NCBI RefSeq assembly: GCF_001428245.1
Contig: NZ_LMRV01000088.1
Span: 162,864 to 226,863, forward strand
DNA from: Paenibacillus sp. Soil522
Lineage (GTDB): Bacteria; Bacillota; Bacilli; Paenibacillales; Paenibacillaceae
Reading direction: 5' to 3'
Length of the DNA stretch: 64,000 bases
The notes under the pieces were generated by a model, which was not told the DNA's origin, made no database searches, and saw only the letters and a program-made list of their open reading frames with translations. A program made the position numbers and the translations under genes. Shown one piece after another: positions 53,417-62,162 of this stretch (the first letter of the stretch is position 1; each line of letters starts with the position of its first letter).

Positions 53417-54307
53417 ATGTCTGAGAGAATCAACAAACAGCAGCATGAACTTGCCAAACTCATTGAGCGTTTTGCAGGGCAGGACGGTGTTCATCCGACC
53501 CCTATTCCGTCTTTATTTTTCATCCGTGAATCTGTTATTACCGAACCAATTTCTAGAATTAACGAGCCATCCTTTTGCATTATTGTCCAAGGAGAAAAGG
53601 AGGTATTGTTAGCAGAGGAGCGTTTTCGGTACGGTCCTGCCGATTACATTGTGGCATCCGTTGACTTGCCGGTTACTGGACAAGTGATCAAAGCCTCTTC
53701 TGACGCTCCGTATTTGGCTCTCAAACTTGAAATTACACCGAGCCAAATCTTAGAGGTTTTAAGTGATTCCGAAATTCGAGTAGGACCGAAAAAAAATGCG
53801 AAACGAGCTATGTTTGTCAGCAAAGTAGAGCCATCTCTGTTGGATGCAGTAGTCAGGTTAGCCTGTTTGCTAGACAATCCAAAACATATCCCGGTGCTTG
53901 CGCCTTTATTCATCAAGGAAATTTTCTATTGGGTTCTACAAGGTCCCCATGGGGATGCGCTGGAACAAATGGCGATAGAAGGTAGCAATACCTATCGAAT
54001 CAGAGAAGTTATTGAATATATCATAAAAAACTATAATACGTCTTTTCGAATTGAAGTGCTTTCGGAAAAAGCGAATATGAGTGTTGCTTCGCTTCATCGG
54101 CACTTTAAAGATGTAACGGCTATGAGCCCGATTCAGTTTCAAAAACAACTGAGACTGCAGGAAGCTAGGCGCCTTTTATTATCCGAGTCAACTGATGTCG
54201 GTGATGTCGCATTCCGGGTTGGCTACGAAAGCCAATCGCAATTCAGTCGTGAATATTCCCGCATGTTTGGTTTTCCGCCTAGGGAAGATATAAATCGCCT
54301 GAGGTAG
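53417..54307 (+). CDS. AraC-family regulator with N-terminal AraC_N cupin domain
   Basis: 296 residues. The N-terminal 150 residues match the AraC_N ligand domain (SFCIIVQGEKEVLLAEERF, RYGPADYIVASVDLPVTGQV). Two HTHs occupy 195-290: FRIEVLSEKANMSVASLHRH and DVGDVAFRVGYESQSQFSRE. ATG follows AAGGAG. Divergent from the aldo/keto reductase gene with a 213-nt shared promoter region; probably its activator. Confidence 0.9.
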   Translation: MSERINKQQHELAKLIERFAGQDGVHPTPIPSLFFIRESVITEPISRINEPSFCIIVQGEKEVLLAEERFRYGPADYIVASVDLPVTGQVIKASSDAPYLALKLEITPSQILEVLSDSEIRVGPKKNAKRAMFVSKVEPSLLDAVVRLACLLDNPKHIPVLAPLFIKEIFYWVLQGPHGDALEQMAIEGSNTYRIREVIEYIIKNYNTSFRIEVLSEKANMSVASLHRHFKDVTAMSPIQFQKQLRLQEARRLLLSESTDVGDVAFRVGYESQSQFSREYSRMFGFPPREDINRLR

Positions 54308-54779
54308 AAATATGACCAAACGATCAACGTATGAATCCCTTGCTCAACGGGGTTCAAAATCATCTATTTAATTTAATGCAGATTTTAAAGGCTTGTACTT
54401 AAGCTAAAGAAAGGTATGTTCAAGCAGAGTACTTCACAAAGTCATAGAAAAAGCCAATCTTCCTGCTTTGGAAAATCGGCTTTTTTTATATTTTTCATTT
54501 TTCTACGTTGCAATATCAATAACGAATCGGTAACGTACGTCCCCTTGTTTAACCCGTTTACGGATAAGACCTTGATACAATAGGCGTAATCACCGCTTCA
54601 TTGACTATAAATCGCGGGTCCGCCGTTCTTAACGCCAAAGCGTGCATGATTCGTGCATAGCGTTTCCCGTCGGCAAAAAGACAGGTACCCAGTGATTGTT
54701 TAAAAAAGCAGAATAAAAAAGCAGGAATTCACTTAACAAACATGAAATCCTGCTTTTTGTTCTATTTTCAAAAACCATT
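54308..54779. other. Gene-poor region with two terminator-like hairpins
   Basis: AAAGCCAATCTTCC..AAATCGGCTTTTTT at about 54450-54487 probably terminates the AraC gene. AAAAAAGCAGGAATTCAC..GAAATCCTGCTTTTT at about 54715-54758 closes the transposase stub. Between them short coding-like fragments were seen, but none is assignable. Confidence 0.5.
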
Positions 54780-54890
54780 TTACGGCAGCATCTCTTGAAG
54801 ATCCTTGAGTGCGTTTTGGGCACCCTGCGCCGTCACCAGCTTATTCTCCTTGATGAACTGGTGAAGCTGCTCCTTCGTCCATAATCCCAT
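54780..54890 (-). pseudogene. IS256-family transposase remnant
   Basis: 36 codons, MGLWTKEQLHQFIKENKLVT followed by A-Q-G-A-Q-N-A-L-K-D-L-Q-E-M-L-P and a stop. This is the first helix-rich part of IS256-type mutator transposases, with a small deletion between K-D-L and Q-E-M-L and loss of the whole catalytic part. GGGAG precedes the ATG. Confidence 0.75.
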
Positions 54891-55038
54891 GTGTTCTCCC
54901 AACCCTTCTTCTACTTCTATTTTATTAGGTTTAGGAGTTTTTTAAACTTTTGATACACAGCCATGTAATCAAACTGTAATATTTCTCTCATCTTGCTTTC
55001 ATCTTAGGCTACTATAATAGATTCATGACCCCCCTTTA

Positions 55039-56016
55039 TTATATATTCTCTCTTGTAGCCTGCAGCCCCGTGCCGCAGGCTTCCTTTTTGCCCGAAGCAT
55101 TCATGACCGTTTCCTGCAAAAAAGGAATGACCCGCTCCCAAAAGGCAGGCTCCTGCTCCGATGCGCTGTGCCCCTTGGTCGATACGAACAGCGTGCTTAT
55201 GATGCCCTCAGGCAATTGCCTCTTCAGCACCCGTAGATCATCCGCACTAATAAAATCATCGCCGTTCGAATGAATCATCATAACCGGCGTACGGCCCGCT
55301 TCCAGGCTGCCAGCATGTCTCGATAACACCAGTGGAATGTCGGCGGCTCTGAACTCGGCTCGCGATATGCGTGCACGAATGAGCCAAATCATCGGAATAA
55401 GATAGGCTAGGGGAAAGAACGGAATTTTTTTGCGTTTCAGCTCTGACTTCATCATCGTCTCGAAACGGACGGGCATCGAGTCCGTTACGACTGCCCGCAC
55501 CTGTATCCCTTGATCGAGCGCGAGCAGTGCCCCAAAGCCTCCGAGCGAATGTCCGAGCACCGCGATCCGGTCCGGATCGATTCCCGGAAGACGCCTCGCT
55601 GTATCGACCGCAGCCTGCACGTCATCGCGAAACATAAGCGCGGAAGGAGCAGAGATAGAATCGCTGTCGCCGTGGCTTCGCGCATCGTACATCAATACGG
55701 AGAAGCCTGCTTCGTAAAGCGGACGCGTGTATCGCAGCACTCTCGTCCGGTTGGAGCCCCAGCCATGCGCGATAACGATAAGCGGCGCAAGCCCCTCCTC
55801 CGGCGAGGCGCAAGAAGCCGGCAGAAGCAGCCAGCCTTCCAGCTTGGATCCCTTGCTTGTGAAGGATATGGATTGCCACTGCGTGTCCACGTCAGGAGCA
55901 TCCGCATTCGTTAGCTTGCGCGGCTTCTGACTGCGTACTCCCATTTGCCAGACAAACGCAGCCAGTAATGCAATGAATATGAAGAAGCTGACCAGCAGCC
56001 ACCATGCAGCGTCCAC
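55039..56016 (-). CDS. Membrane-anchored alpha/beta hydrolase
   Basis: 325 residues. An N-terminal helix (WWLLVSFFIFIALLAAFVW) anchors the protein. Oxyanion region IVIAHGWGSNRT, nucleophile Ser in VLGHSLGGFGA, Asp in SNGDDFISADD and His in TKGHSASEQEP complete the catalytic triad. It resembles esterases or S9-type peptidases of Bacillota. Start GTG 56014-56016 with AGGGGG 7 nt before; the upstream extension overlaps the Eda gene in another frame and lacks a site. Seventeen nt after the Eda stop, so the two are probably co-transcribed. Confidence 0.82.
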   Translation of the reverse strand: MDAAWWLLVSFFIFIALLAAFVWQMGVRSQKPRKLTNADAPDVDTQWQSISFTSKGSKLEGWLLLPASCASPEEGLAPLIVIAHGWGSNRTRVLRYTRPLYEAGFSVLMYDARSHGDSDSISAPSALMFRDDVQAAVDTARRLPGIDPDRIAVLGHSLGGFGALLALDQGIQVRAVVTDSMPVRFETMMKSELKRKKIPFFPLAYLIPMIWLIRARISRAEFRAADIPLVLSRHAGSLEAGRTPVMMIHSNGDDFISADDLRVLKRQLPEGIISTLFVSTKGHSASEQEPAFWERVIPFLQETVMNASGKKEACGTGLQATRENI

Positions 56017-56033
56017 GTCATTTCCCCCTTGCT

Positions 56034-56666
56034 CTACAAAGCCCGCACGGCATCTGCAAATTGCCGCGCCCGCTCCGTTACCTGAGCGAATTTGCCTTCG
56101 CGTACCCATTCCAAATTGACGAGCTTGCTGCCCATCCCAACGGCATTCGCCCCTGCTTTAAAGTAGTCTGCAATGTTATGTAAATCAACGCCGCCAGTCG
56201 CAATCATCGGAATATCGTTCAGCGGACCGCGAATTTCCTGCAAGTACCCGATGCCAAGCGTTCCCATCGGGAATATTTTCACAGCATCGGCCCCTGCCTT
56301 CCATGCCTTTACGATTTCCGTCGGCGTCATGACGCCGGGCCATACAGTGATGCCGCGCTCACGCCCATAAGCGATAACTTCCTCATCCAAATTAGGCGAA
56401 ATGAGAAACTGCGCTCCAGCGGCAACCGCCTGCTCGGCAAGCGCGACGTCGGTTACCGTACCGGCGCCTACAGCAGCCTGGCTGTCAAACTTCGTGCGCC
56501 AACGCTCGATCATAACCGCCGCACCCTCCGTATTCATCGTAATTTCCATCATATGAATACCGCCGTCTATTAAAGCCTGCGCCGCAGCATCCGCATGCCG
56601 ATCCTCAATACCTCTTAAAATCGCTACGATTTTGTGCTGCAGCAGCAGCTCAAGCATCCTGTTCAT
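56034..56666 (-). CDS. eda: Bifunctional KDPG/KHG aldolase
   Basis: 210-residue class I aldolase that splits 2-keto-3-deoxy-6-phosphogluconate into pyruvate and glyceraldehyde-3-phosphate. Schiff-base Lys in GADAVKIFPMGTLG, Glu in HMMEITMNTEGA, and A-T-G-G-V near 160. Length is normal. GGGGAG 7 nt before the ATG. It stands between mutY and the hydrolase gene without kdgK or uronate genes; it could finish breakdown of the unsaturated uronates released by the GH88 enzyme 10 kb away. Confidence 0.92.
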   Translation of the reverse strand: MNRMLELLLQHKIVAILRGIEDRHADAAAQALIDGGIHMMEITMNTEGAAVMIERWRTKFDSQAAVGAGTVTDVALAEQAVAAGAQFLISPNLDEEVIAYGRERGITVWPGVMTPTEIVKAWKAGADAVKIFPMGTLGIGYLQEIRGPLNDIPMIATGGVDLHNIADYFKAGANAVGMGSKLVNLEWVREGKFAQVTERARQFADAVRAL

Positions 56667-56694
56667 TCGCTTCTCCCCCGACTCTTCTATTGAA

Positions 56695-57948
56695 TTATTC
56701 CCAAAATTGCTTTAAAATGCGCAAAAATAAATTCGGAAACGGCAATGTTTCCATATCTTCCTTGCCAATCCATCGATAACGGCTCAGCTCCGTTTCCCCT
56801 GCTCCGACGAAAGCACCGCTGCCAGCCGATTTTTGGGCATCGCCCGCACTTATTTCATACACGGAAGCCGCCTCCGCAGCCATACCCGCTCCTTCTAATG
56901 CGGATGCCGCAGCCGCCTCCGCAGGAGAATAAGCATCTTCACCCAAATCCGCCAAGTAAAAACGCATTTTCCAATGAATATGGCTGAAAATATGGTCGGC
57001 GTCCACAAACCAGCTGCGCGGACGGATAAGCATTCCCGTATCCTCCTCAAGCATGCGGCTGATCATCTCGCCCAGCTCATTCTGTTCCTTCGGCGCCGTC
57101 TCGGCCAGCCATTTCGCCTGATCCGGCGATAACAGCAAATGCGGCAGCTCCCACATCTGGGCAAGCAACCCGGTATCCGGCCGCTGTCTTACGAGCACTT
57201 TGCCTGCATTCTCGCCGCTGCCTAAGACAATGGCTGCCGCTCTGTACTCCGGACGCGGCGGCTTCGCCTTCGTCTTGACCGGCAATTCCGCCTCTCTGCC
57301 CGCAAGCCTGGCCCCGCAATGCTCCATCACAGGACACGGCAGGCAGCTTGGCGATTTCGGCGTACATACGAGTGCCCCGAGCTCCATAAGCGCCTGGTTA
57401 AAATCACCTGCAGCGCCTTCGGGAATAAGGGAGGCAGCAAGCTTCTCAATGCCCGCTCTCGTAGACGGCTTCGCAATATCTTCCTCCAAGCAAAAATAGC
57501 GCGAGAGCACGCGCATGACGTTGCCGTCAACCGCAGGCTCCGGACGGTTAAACGCAATGCTCATAATCGCGCCGCTTGTGTATGGCCCGACGCCCTTCAG
57601 TCCGGCTACGGAAGTTTTATCATCAGGCACAATGCCGCCATAGCGCGCTACCACTTCTTTGGCGCCTGCTTGCAAATTCCGTGCGCGCGAGTAGTAGCCG
57701 AGGCCCTCCCAGCTTTTGAGCACCTCCGTCTCGGGCGCTTCCGCAAGCGCACGAACAGTTGGAAACTTACTCATGAAATTGTTGTAAAACGGTATGACGG
57801 TATCTACCCTCGTCTGCTGCAGCATAATTTCCGATACCCATACGCGGTAAGGGTCCCGGTTCATCCGCCAAGGCAAATCCCGCTTGATCAGCCGGTACCA
57901 GGCAAGCAGCTCCGCGCTGAAAAATGTTTTAATGTCTTCCTGTTCCAT
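56695..57948 (-). CDS. mutY: A/G-specific adenine DNA glycosylase
   Basis: 417 residues; removes adenine mispaired with 8-oxoguanine. HhH-GPD domain: LQQTRVDTVIPFY (catalytic Glu region is SEIMLQQTRV), LKGVGPYTSGAIMSIAFN with the catalytic Asp in PAVDGNVMRV, and the 4Fe-4S ligands C-x6-C-x2-C-x5-C in CTPKSPSCLPCPVMEHC. The C-terminal NUDIX-like domain recognises 8-oxoG and contains an unusual Ala/Gly-rich insertion (about 340-385). ATG overlaps the stop of the upstream AraC gene (TAATG); GGAGAATAG precedes it. Confidence 0.93.
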   Translation of the reverse strand: MEQEDIKTFFSAELLAWYRLIKRDLPWRMNRDPYRVWVSEIMLQQTRVDTVIPFYNNFMSKFPTVRALAEAPETEVLKSWEGLGYYSRARNLQAGAKEVVARYGGIVPDDKTSVAGLKGVGPYTSGAIMSIAFNRPEPAVDGNVMRVLSRYFCLEEDIAKPSTRAGIEKLAASLIPEGAAGDFNQALMELGALVCTPKSPSCLPCPVMEHCGARLAGREAELPVKTKAKPPRPEYRAAAIVLGSGENAGKVLVRQRPDTGLLAQMWELPHLLLSPDQAKWLAETAPKEQNELGEMISRMLEEDTGMLIRPRSWFVDADHIFSHIHWKMRFYLADLGEDAYSPAEAAAASALEGAGMAAEAASVYEISAGDAQKSAGSGAFVGAGETELSRYRWIGKEDMETLPFPNLFLRILKQFWE

Positions 57949-58829
57949 TAGCTATTCTCCTTCTCGCCCGTTGTCTCAGTAAAATCCGCTCGATTGCCTG
58001 CGCTTTGCTTGCTGATCCTGCGATATTGAACCGGCGTAAGGCCTGTGTATCTTTTAAACAGCCTTGATAAATAATGATTTTGCATGCCCACCTGCTTCGC
58101 GATGGCTGACACCGGTAGCTCCGTATCCATAAGCAGCCGCATGGCATGCGCGATTCGGCGATTCGTCACATACTGGATCGGCGAGCAGCCCATGATGCTT
58201 TTGAAGGAAGTAATAAAATAGTTCGGATGCAGGAAGGCGAATTTCGCGAGCTCTTCGATTTGAATGTTCGCATGCAAATTGGCTTCGATGTATGCGAGCA
58301 CCTCATTCCACTTTACTCCAAAGCCGGGATCATGGGGCATTTGCCTCTGGACATGGCTTTCATCCAGATAGAAGGCGATCATCTCCAGTAAAACCGCCTT
58401 CAGACGCAGCTCTCTCGTGATAGAGGCGCAGTGTTGATACGTTTCCATTTTGGAAAAAAGCTCATTCATCATCTGCTTGTCCTTCACATATACAAATGGC
58501 GGCAGCTGCAGCGAATTTATAAACTCAATATCCCCAAGCTCTAAACGAAAATGGCACCAATAGCGGCCAAAAGGCTCATCGCCTTCCGTCCCAAACGATT
58601 GGACCGTTCCCGCAGGCAGTAAATAAAGCGTGCCCGGCTGTACGATATAACTCTCATTTTGTATATTCAGCCATGCTTCTCCCTTGTCCGTGTAGCAGAA
58701 ACGGTAAAAATCCGGCTCGGATTTTTGCTCGGTCCAGCCTGGCAAGCTCTCCGAATAGGCGGCCATAATAACCTCAGCCTGAATTTTTTTTAATTGGTTT
58801 TTCAAAATGCTCTCTATTGTCGGTTTCAT
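57948..58829 (-). CDS. AraC-family transcriptional regulator
   Basis: 293 residues. N-terminal cupin-like sensor (YIVQPGTLYLLPAGTVQSFG, RYWCHFRLELGD) and C-terminal double HTH (IQIEELAKFAFLHPNYFITS and ...VSAIAKQVGMQNHYLSRLFK). Such proteins sense sugars. CAGGAG 6 nt before the ATG. Its stop overlaps the mutY start, an odd operon partner; the real target is unknown, perhaps one of the nearby sugar genes. Confidence 0.9.
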   Translation of the reverse strand: MKPTIESILKNQLKKIQAEVIMAAYSESLPGWTEQKSEPDFYRFCYTDKGEAWLNIQNESYIVQPGTLYLLPAGTVQSFGTEGDEPFGRYWCHFRLELGDIEFINSLQLPPFVYVKDKQMMNELFSKMETYQHCASITRELRLKAVLLEMIAFYLDESHVQRQMPHDPGFGVKWNEVLAYIEANLHANIQIEELAKFAFLHPNYFITSFKSIMGCSPIQYVTNRRIAHAMRLLMDTELPVSAIAKQVGMQNHYLSRLFKRYTGLTPVQYRRISKQSAGNRADFTETTGEKENS

Positions 58830-59002
58830 GAATTCTCCTGTAAGTAAAACTGCGATATAATGTATTTTGATGCCCTCTGTGAATAACCATCTGCCTACTC
58901 TATTATACGAATTAACGAATCAAATTCATATGGACGTCCTGTGAATGTCTCAAACAAGTCCAAAATTTCCAAAATAAAGAAATTAATAAGGAGGGGCTGA
59001 TT

Positions 59003-59353
59003 ATGCTTTTTAATCGTATGCTGTTTGTTGGAATAACGCTTATAGCGTCTGCGGGGCTGCTGCTTGCGCTTGCGGGCTGCGGCGGCGATAGTGCTTCAAA
59101 GAGAAGCAGCGCGCTGGATGGACCCGCCGAGGCAGTCTCCGTTTACAAGGCCAATTGCGTCAGCTGTCACGGCACCGGGCTGCAGGGCAGAGTAGGCCCT
59201 GCAACGAATCTTCAGAACGTCGGCGCGCGCATGAGCGCGTCGGATATTACGCAGCAAATTGAGCAGGGAGAAGGCTCGATGCCCGCCTTCAAGGATCGCC
59301 TGACTTCCGAAGAAATTGCCGGACTGGCCGATTGGTTAGCAAGCAACAAGTAA
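59003..59353 (+). CDS. Cytochrome c-551-type lipoprotein
   Basis: 116 residues. Signal peptide with lipobox A-L-A-G-C at Cys26, a short linker, then a small class I cytochrome c domain with heme motif C-V-S-C-H (C-x2-C-H) and distal Met in EGSMPAFKDRLT. Mono-heme, membrane-tethered electron carrier like CccB of Bacillus. AAGGAGGG 7 nt before the ATG. No partner oxidase nearby. Confidence 0.9.
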   Translation: MLFNRMLFVGITLIASAGLLLALAGCGGDSASKRSSALDGPAEAVSVYKANCVSCHGTGLQGRVGPATNLQNVGARMSASDITQQIEQGEGSMPAFKDRLTSEEIAGLADWLASNK

Positions 59354-59379
59354 CGGCTGAGGCGGCTGCGATGATAAAC

Positions 59380-59428
59380 AGAAAAGGATGCCGGAGCAGA
59401 CATTTGCTGCCGCTGGCATCCTTTTTTT
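59380..59428. terminator. Bidirectional terminator
   Basis: AAAAGGATGCCGGAGCAG pairs imperfectly with GCTGCCGCTGGCATCCTTTT; T7 on the plus strand. Between the cytochrome gene and the convergent small gene. Confidence 0.8.
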
Positions 59429-59434
59429 ATCAGC

Positions 59435-59662
59435 CTAATAGCCGATATGGTGTCCATTTATTTTGGGAGATTTCGTAAAGTGAAGAGCGGATTGGCCTGC
59501 GTACGTCCAATGCGTTTCACCCATTTGGGGGTGCATCGGAAACAGATCGCCCTGCACCAGCACCAGATCACCGCCCCAATCGTCCGAATACAAGCCGTCA
59601 AATTCGACCCATTGCCCCGTTTTAAACCGACGCTTCGTCTTTTGCTGCCGCTGCTCCTGCAC
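59435..59662 (-). CDS. Small conserved-looking protein, YjzC-like
   Basis: 75 residues from GTG 59660-59662, chosen because GAGAGGGG is 9 nt upstream; the ATG nine nt earlier abuts that site. Contains RRFKTGQWVEFDGLYSDDWG, L-V-L-V-Q-G-D-L-F-P and E-T-H-W-T-Y. This order resembles small YjzC-type proteins (R-F-x-x-G-Q ... G-D-x-F-P ... W), function unknown. No membrane segment. Confidence 0.55.
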   Translation of the reverse strand: MQEQRQQKTKRRFKTGQWVEFDGLYSDDWGGDLVLVQGDLFPMHPQMGETHWTYAGQSALHFTKSPKINGHHIGY

Positions 59663-59723
59663 TGACGCCATCCCCTCTCGACTAGCTAACTTGGTATATT
59701 ACATTCCAAGTATCGGCAAAAGG

Positions 59724-60122
59724 TTACTGCGATATCCGTTCCGCAACGGCAAAAGCAGAAGCCAGCTTACGCTCATGCGTAATCGTTACGTGAATCCGCA
59801 CCGTTTCGGGACTAAGGCCGAGGCGGTCCCATGCGGCGGCAGATAGACTGCACTCGGGCTTGCCGCAGCTTCCCCGCAATATTTCAATATCCGTAAATCC
59901 GATAACATTACCGATGCCGCAGCCAAAAGCTTTCACGACCGCTTCCTTCGCCGCGAACCGCCCAGCCGTAAATTGGCTCAGCCGCTCACCCGAATACTGC
60001 GCTGCCAGCTCACGTTCGCCTGCGGACAGCACCCGCTCCATAAACCGTTCGCCTGTGCGCCCTTCCAATATTTTGGCTATACGCGTAATATCCGATAAAT
60101 CATTTCCGATGCCGATGATCAT
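59724..60122 (-). CDS. acpS: Holo-[acyl-carrier-protein] synthase
   Basis: 132 residues. Transfers 4'-phosphopantetheine from CoA to Ser of acyl carrier protein. Motifs: I-G-I-G-N-D-L-x-D at 3-11 (metal-binding Asp), F-A-A-K-E-A-V-V-K-A-F near 58, and H-V-T-I-T-H-E near 113. ATG 60120-60122; the frame is open much further but only through the repeat-rich region. Length typical for AcpS. Confidence 0.92.
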   Translation of the reverse strand: MIIGIGNDLSDITRIAKILEGRTGERFMERVLSAGERELAAQYSGERLSQFTAGRFAAKEAVVKAFGCGIGNVIGFTDIEILRGSCGKPECSLSAAAWDRLGLSPETVRIHVTITHERKLASAFAVAERISQ

Positions 60123-60391
60123 GCTTACACCCGCCTTTTCTCTGAAAGTGAGATTAGCAGATGGCTCGTTCGAAGTCAAGGATAAAGTCCCTTTAAGTGC
60201 TTTCGAACCCTCCCAAACCCTCCCTTCCAAGGGAGGGCCCCGAGGACTGCGTCCTCTGGACACCTGCAATTAGACTAACGAAGGAGGTACAGAGAACCTG
60301 GCATGTTCCGTTTGCTGTGGATCGCTTTCGTCCCTGCGGGGACACGCTTTCAGTTGGTGCGGCTGTAATTACGTCCCTGCGGGACACTATC
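60123..60391. other. Hairpin-rich non-coding region
   Basis: Four perfect or near-perfect palindromes: CCCTCCCTTCCAAGGGAGGG (60218-60237), GAGGAC-TGC-GTCCTC (60242-60256), GTCCC-TGCG-GGGAC (60330-60343) and GTCCC-TGC-GGGAC (60373-60385). Three share a TGC loop, as in dispersed REP-like elements. Adjacent to the stop of the 60392 gene and the start of acpS. No gene seen. Confidence 0.6.
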
Positions 60392-62020
60392 CTAGAGCAT
60401 GTATTCGGAAAAATCAACCGGTTGCCCGTTAATCCTTTTTTCGCTTTCGCTATGGCTGTCAACGCTAAGCTCAAGCACACTAAGGTCCAAGCTCGTATAT
60501 CGGACGCTCAGCTTTTCCGTAGACCATGCAGGAGCGTTCCGCCTAGCCACGGCTGCGAATGCCTCAAAGCTGTCCAGGCCCCTTTGCTCCGCATCCTTTT
60601 GGCTGATTGCCTCTAAAACAACGCCGTTCCGCGAGCCTTCGCTTGTCACGACGTATCGATCGGCCAGCCGTTCAATCTCGAATGGCTGCATCAAATAGAC
60701 CGCAAAGAATACTTGATCCGTCTGTCCGAGCAGAACGCCCGGCTCTTGCTGCCACTCCGCAATCGGCAATATCCCTGCGATTTGGTGAGCTGCGCCGGCT
60801 GGAATCGGATAAAGCGCGGCAATCGTATTTTTGTGAAACAGAACTTCCGTATGCCCGGTTTGATGTCTCGGATCATCGCCGGTATTTGGTTCAGCCGGAT
60901 GGAAGAAATAAGCCTGATTCACGCCGCGGTTCCGGCCAAGCGGCAAAGTAATGTCCCAGCGGTGCTGCTCGTTATCAAACTCCTCATACCGCTCCCACAT
61001 CCCTCCCGTCGCAAACTCGGAAGTCATATAAGCATAGCTGTGAAGAATGCTCGTTCCCGCATCCGAAATCTTCGTGACGGCCTTCTTCACTTCGGCCTTC
61101 CCGCTTCGATCAAGCGCTGTGCGACGGGCTGCTTCGGGAGCCTCATAATAGAGGAAGCCGGCATACTCCGTCCGGGGCATTTCAGCGGGAAGCTCGAAAT
61201 CCCCGAACTGCACATAGTCATGCAGGACGTTGCTGTCGAGCGGAATATCATGCTTCTGACCGCGGCAATGCGCGCCGGCCCAGGCCCCTTTCAAGTAAAA
61301 CGCCGCTCTCTCGTTCCAGAGATAATCCAGCATATCGCTTAGCTCTTTTTTGACCGACGGGTCGCTCATTTGATGCCATGCGCATGTAAATGCCTGCACC
61401 CAGTGCCAGAACCAGGGCAAGCTTCCGTATTCGGACATTCCATGCTTACGGACATGGGCTAAAGTAAGCTGAAGATTGCTGCGCCCGTTACGGATCAGCC
61501 CGGCATCCTCGTACAATTGGCCGAAAATCAGCTTTGCGGCTGTATATTTGGCATCGTGATGACCGAATACATTTTTTTGACGATAGAAGCCACTCCGGTA
61601 TACGTTAAAGAGCGCCGAATCAAATGCCTGTGCAAGCCTCTCATCAAAATGAACTCGATAGCGGCTCGTAAAGAAGGCCATCAAGCTTCCCATGAGCTCT
61701 ACGGGCAGTACATTAGGCTTCGCCTCGCGCGGAGCCTCCCCGAGGTTTAACGGCCAATGGCCAAAGGTGGCGCTTTCACCATTTTGATCTTGAAGGCGAA
61801 GCACTTCCAGCATGATACCTTGTGCTAAATGTTTGGCGGCTTCCGCATCGAAGGGCAGCTGCTCCGGGAAGTCGACTGCGGCCGCGAACAAGTAGGAAGC
61901 ATAATAAAAGTTATCGCGAATATCGTGATGAAACCATAGCCCGCTGCTTAGAACGGTCTGGCTCTGCGCCAGTATCGCTATTTTTCGTATAATCTCGTTT
62001 TGTCTAGCTGTGAAACTCAT
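60392..62020 (-). CDS. Unknown 542-residue protein, predicted alpha-helical toroid
   Basis: I do not recognise the family. N-terminal 260 residues are helix-rich with aromatic clusters (LWFHHDIRDNFYYASYLFA, LPWFWHWVQAFTCAWHQM), as in (alpha/alpha)6 glycan-processing enzymes; the C-terminal part from about 330 looks beta-rich. No signal peptide or membrane segment. GAAGGAG precedes the ATG by 9 nt. Divergent from a GDSL hydrolase gene, consistent with carbohydrate metabolism, but no catalytic motif can be named. Confidence 0.6.
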   Translation of the reverse strand: MSFTARQNEIIRKIAILAQSQTVLSSGLWFHHDIRDNFYYASYLFAAAVDFPEQLPFDAEAAKHLAQGIMLEVLRLQDQNGESATFGHWPLNLGEAPREAKPNVLPVELMGSLMAFFTSRYRVHFDERLAQAFDSALFNVYRSGFYRQKNVFGHHDAKYTAAKLIFGQLYEDAGLIRNGRSNLQLTLAHVRKHGMSEYGSLPWFWHWVQAFTCAWHQMSDPSVKKELSDMLDYLWNERAAFYLKGAWAGAHCRGQKHDIPLDSNVLHDYVQFGDFELPAEMPRTEYAGFLYYEAPEAARRTALDRSGKAEVKKAVTKISDAGTSILHSYAYMTSEFATGGMWERYEEFDNEQHRWDITLPLGRNRGVNQAYFFHPAEPNTGDDPRHQTGHTEVLFHKNTIAALYPIPAGAAHQIAGILPIAEWQQEPGVLLGQTDQVFFAVYLMQPFEIERLADRYVVTSEGSRNGVVLEAISQKDAEQRGLDSFEAFAAVARRNAPAWSTEKLSVRYTSLDLSVLELSVDSHSESEKRINGQPVDFSEYML

Positions 62021-62162
62021 TTTACCAGTCTCCTTCGATTTCCTATGTTTCTTCTTATCATATAGAATTTCAATTGCCAGCGAAACCTCTGCATTGTCTT
62101 CTATTCAAAATAATGATAGTTTTGAGAGAAAAGATCCCTCTCCTTGCAGGGGGACTTCATAA

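Noticed and set aside
54500..54640. Coding-like short fragments on the minus strand (R-K-R-V-K-Q-G-D-V-R-Y)
   Set aside because: No start, no ribosome site and no family recognised.
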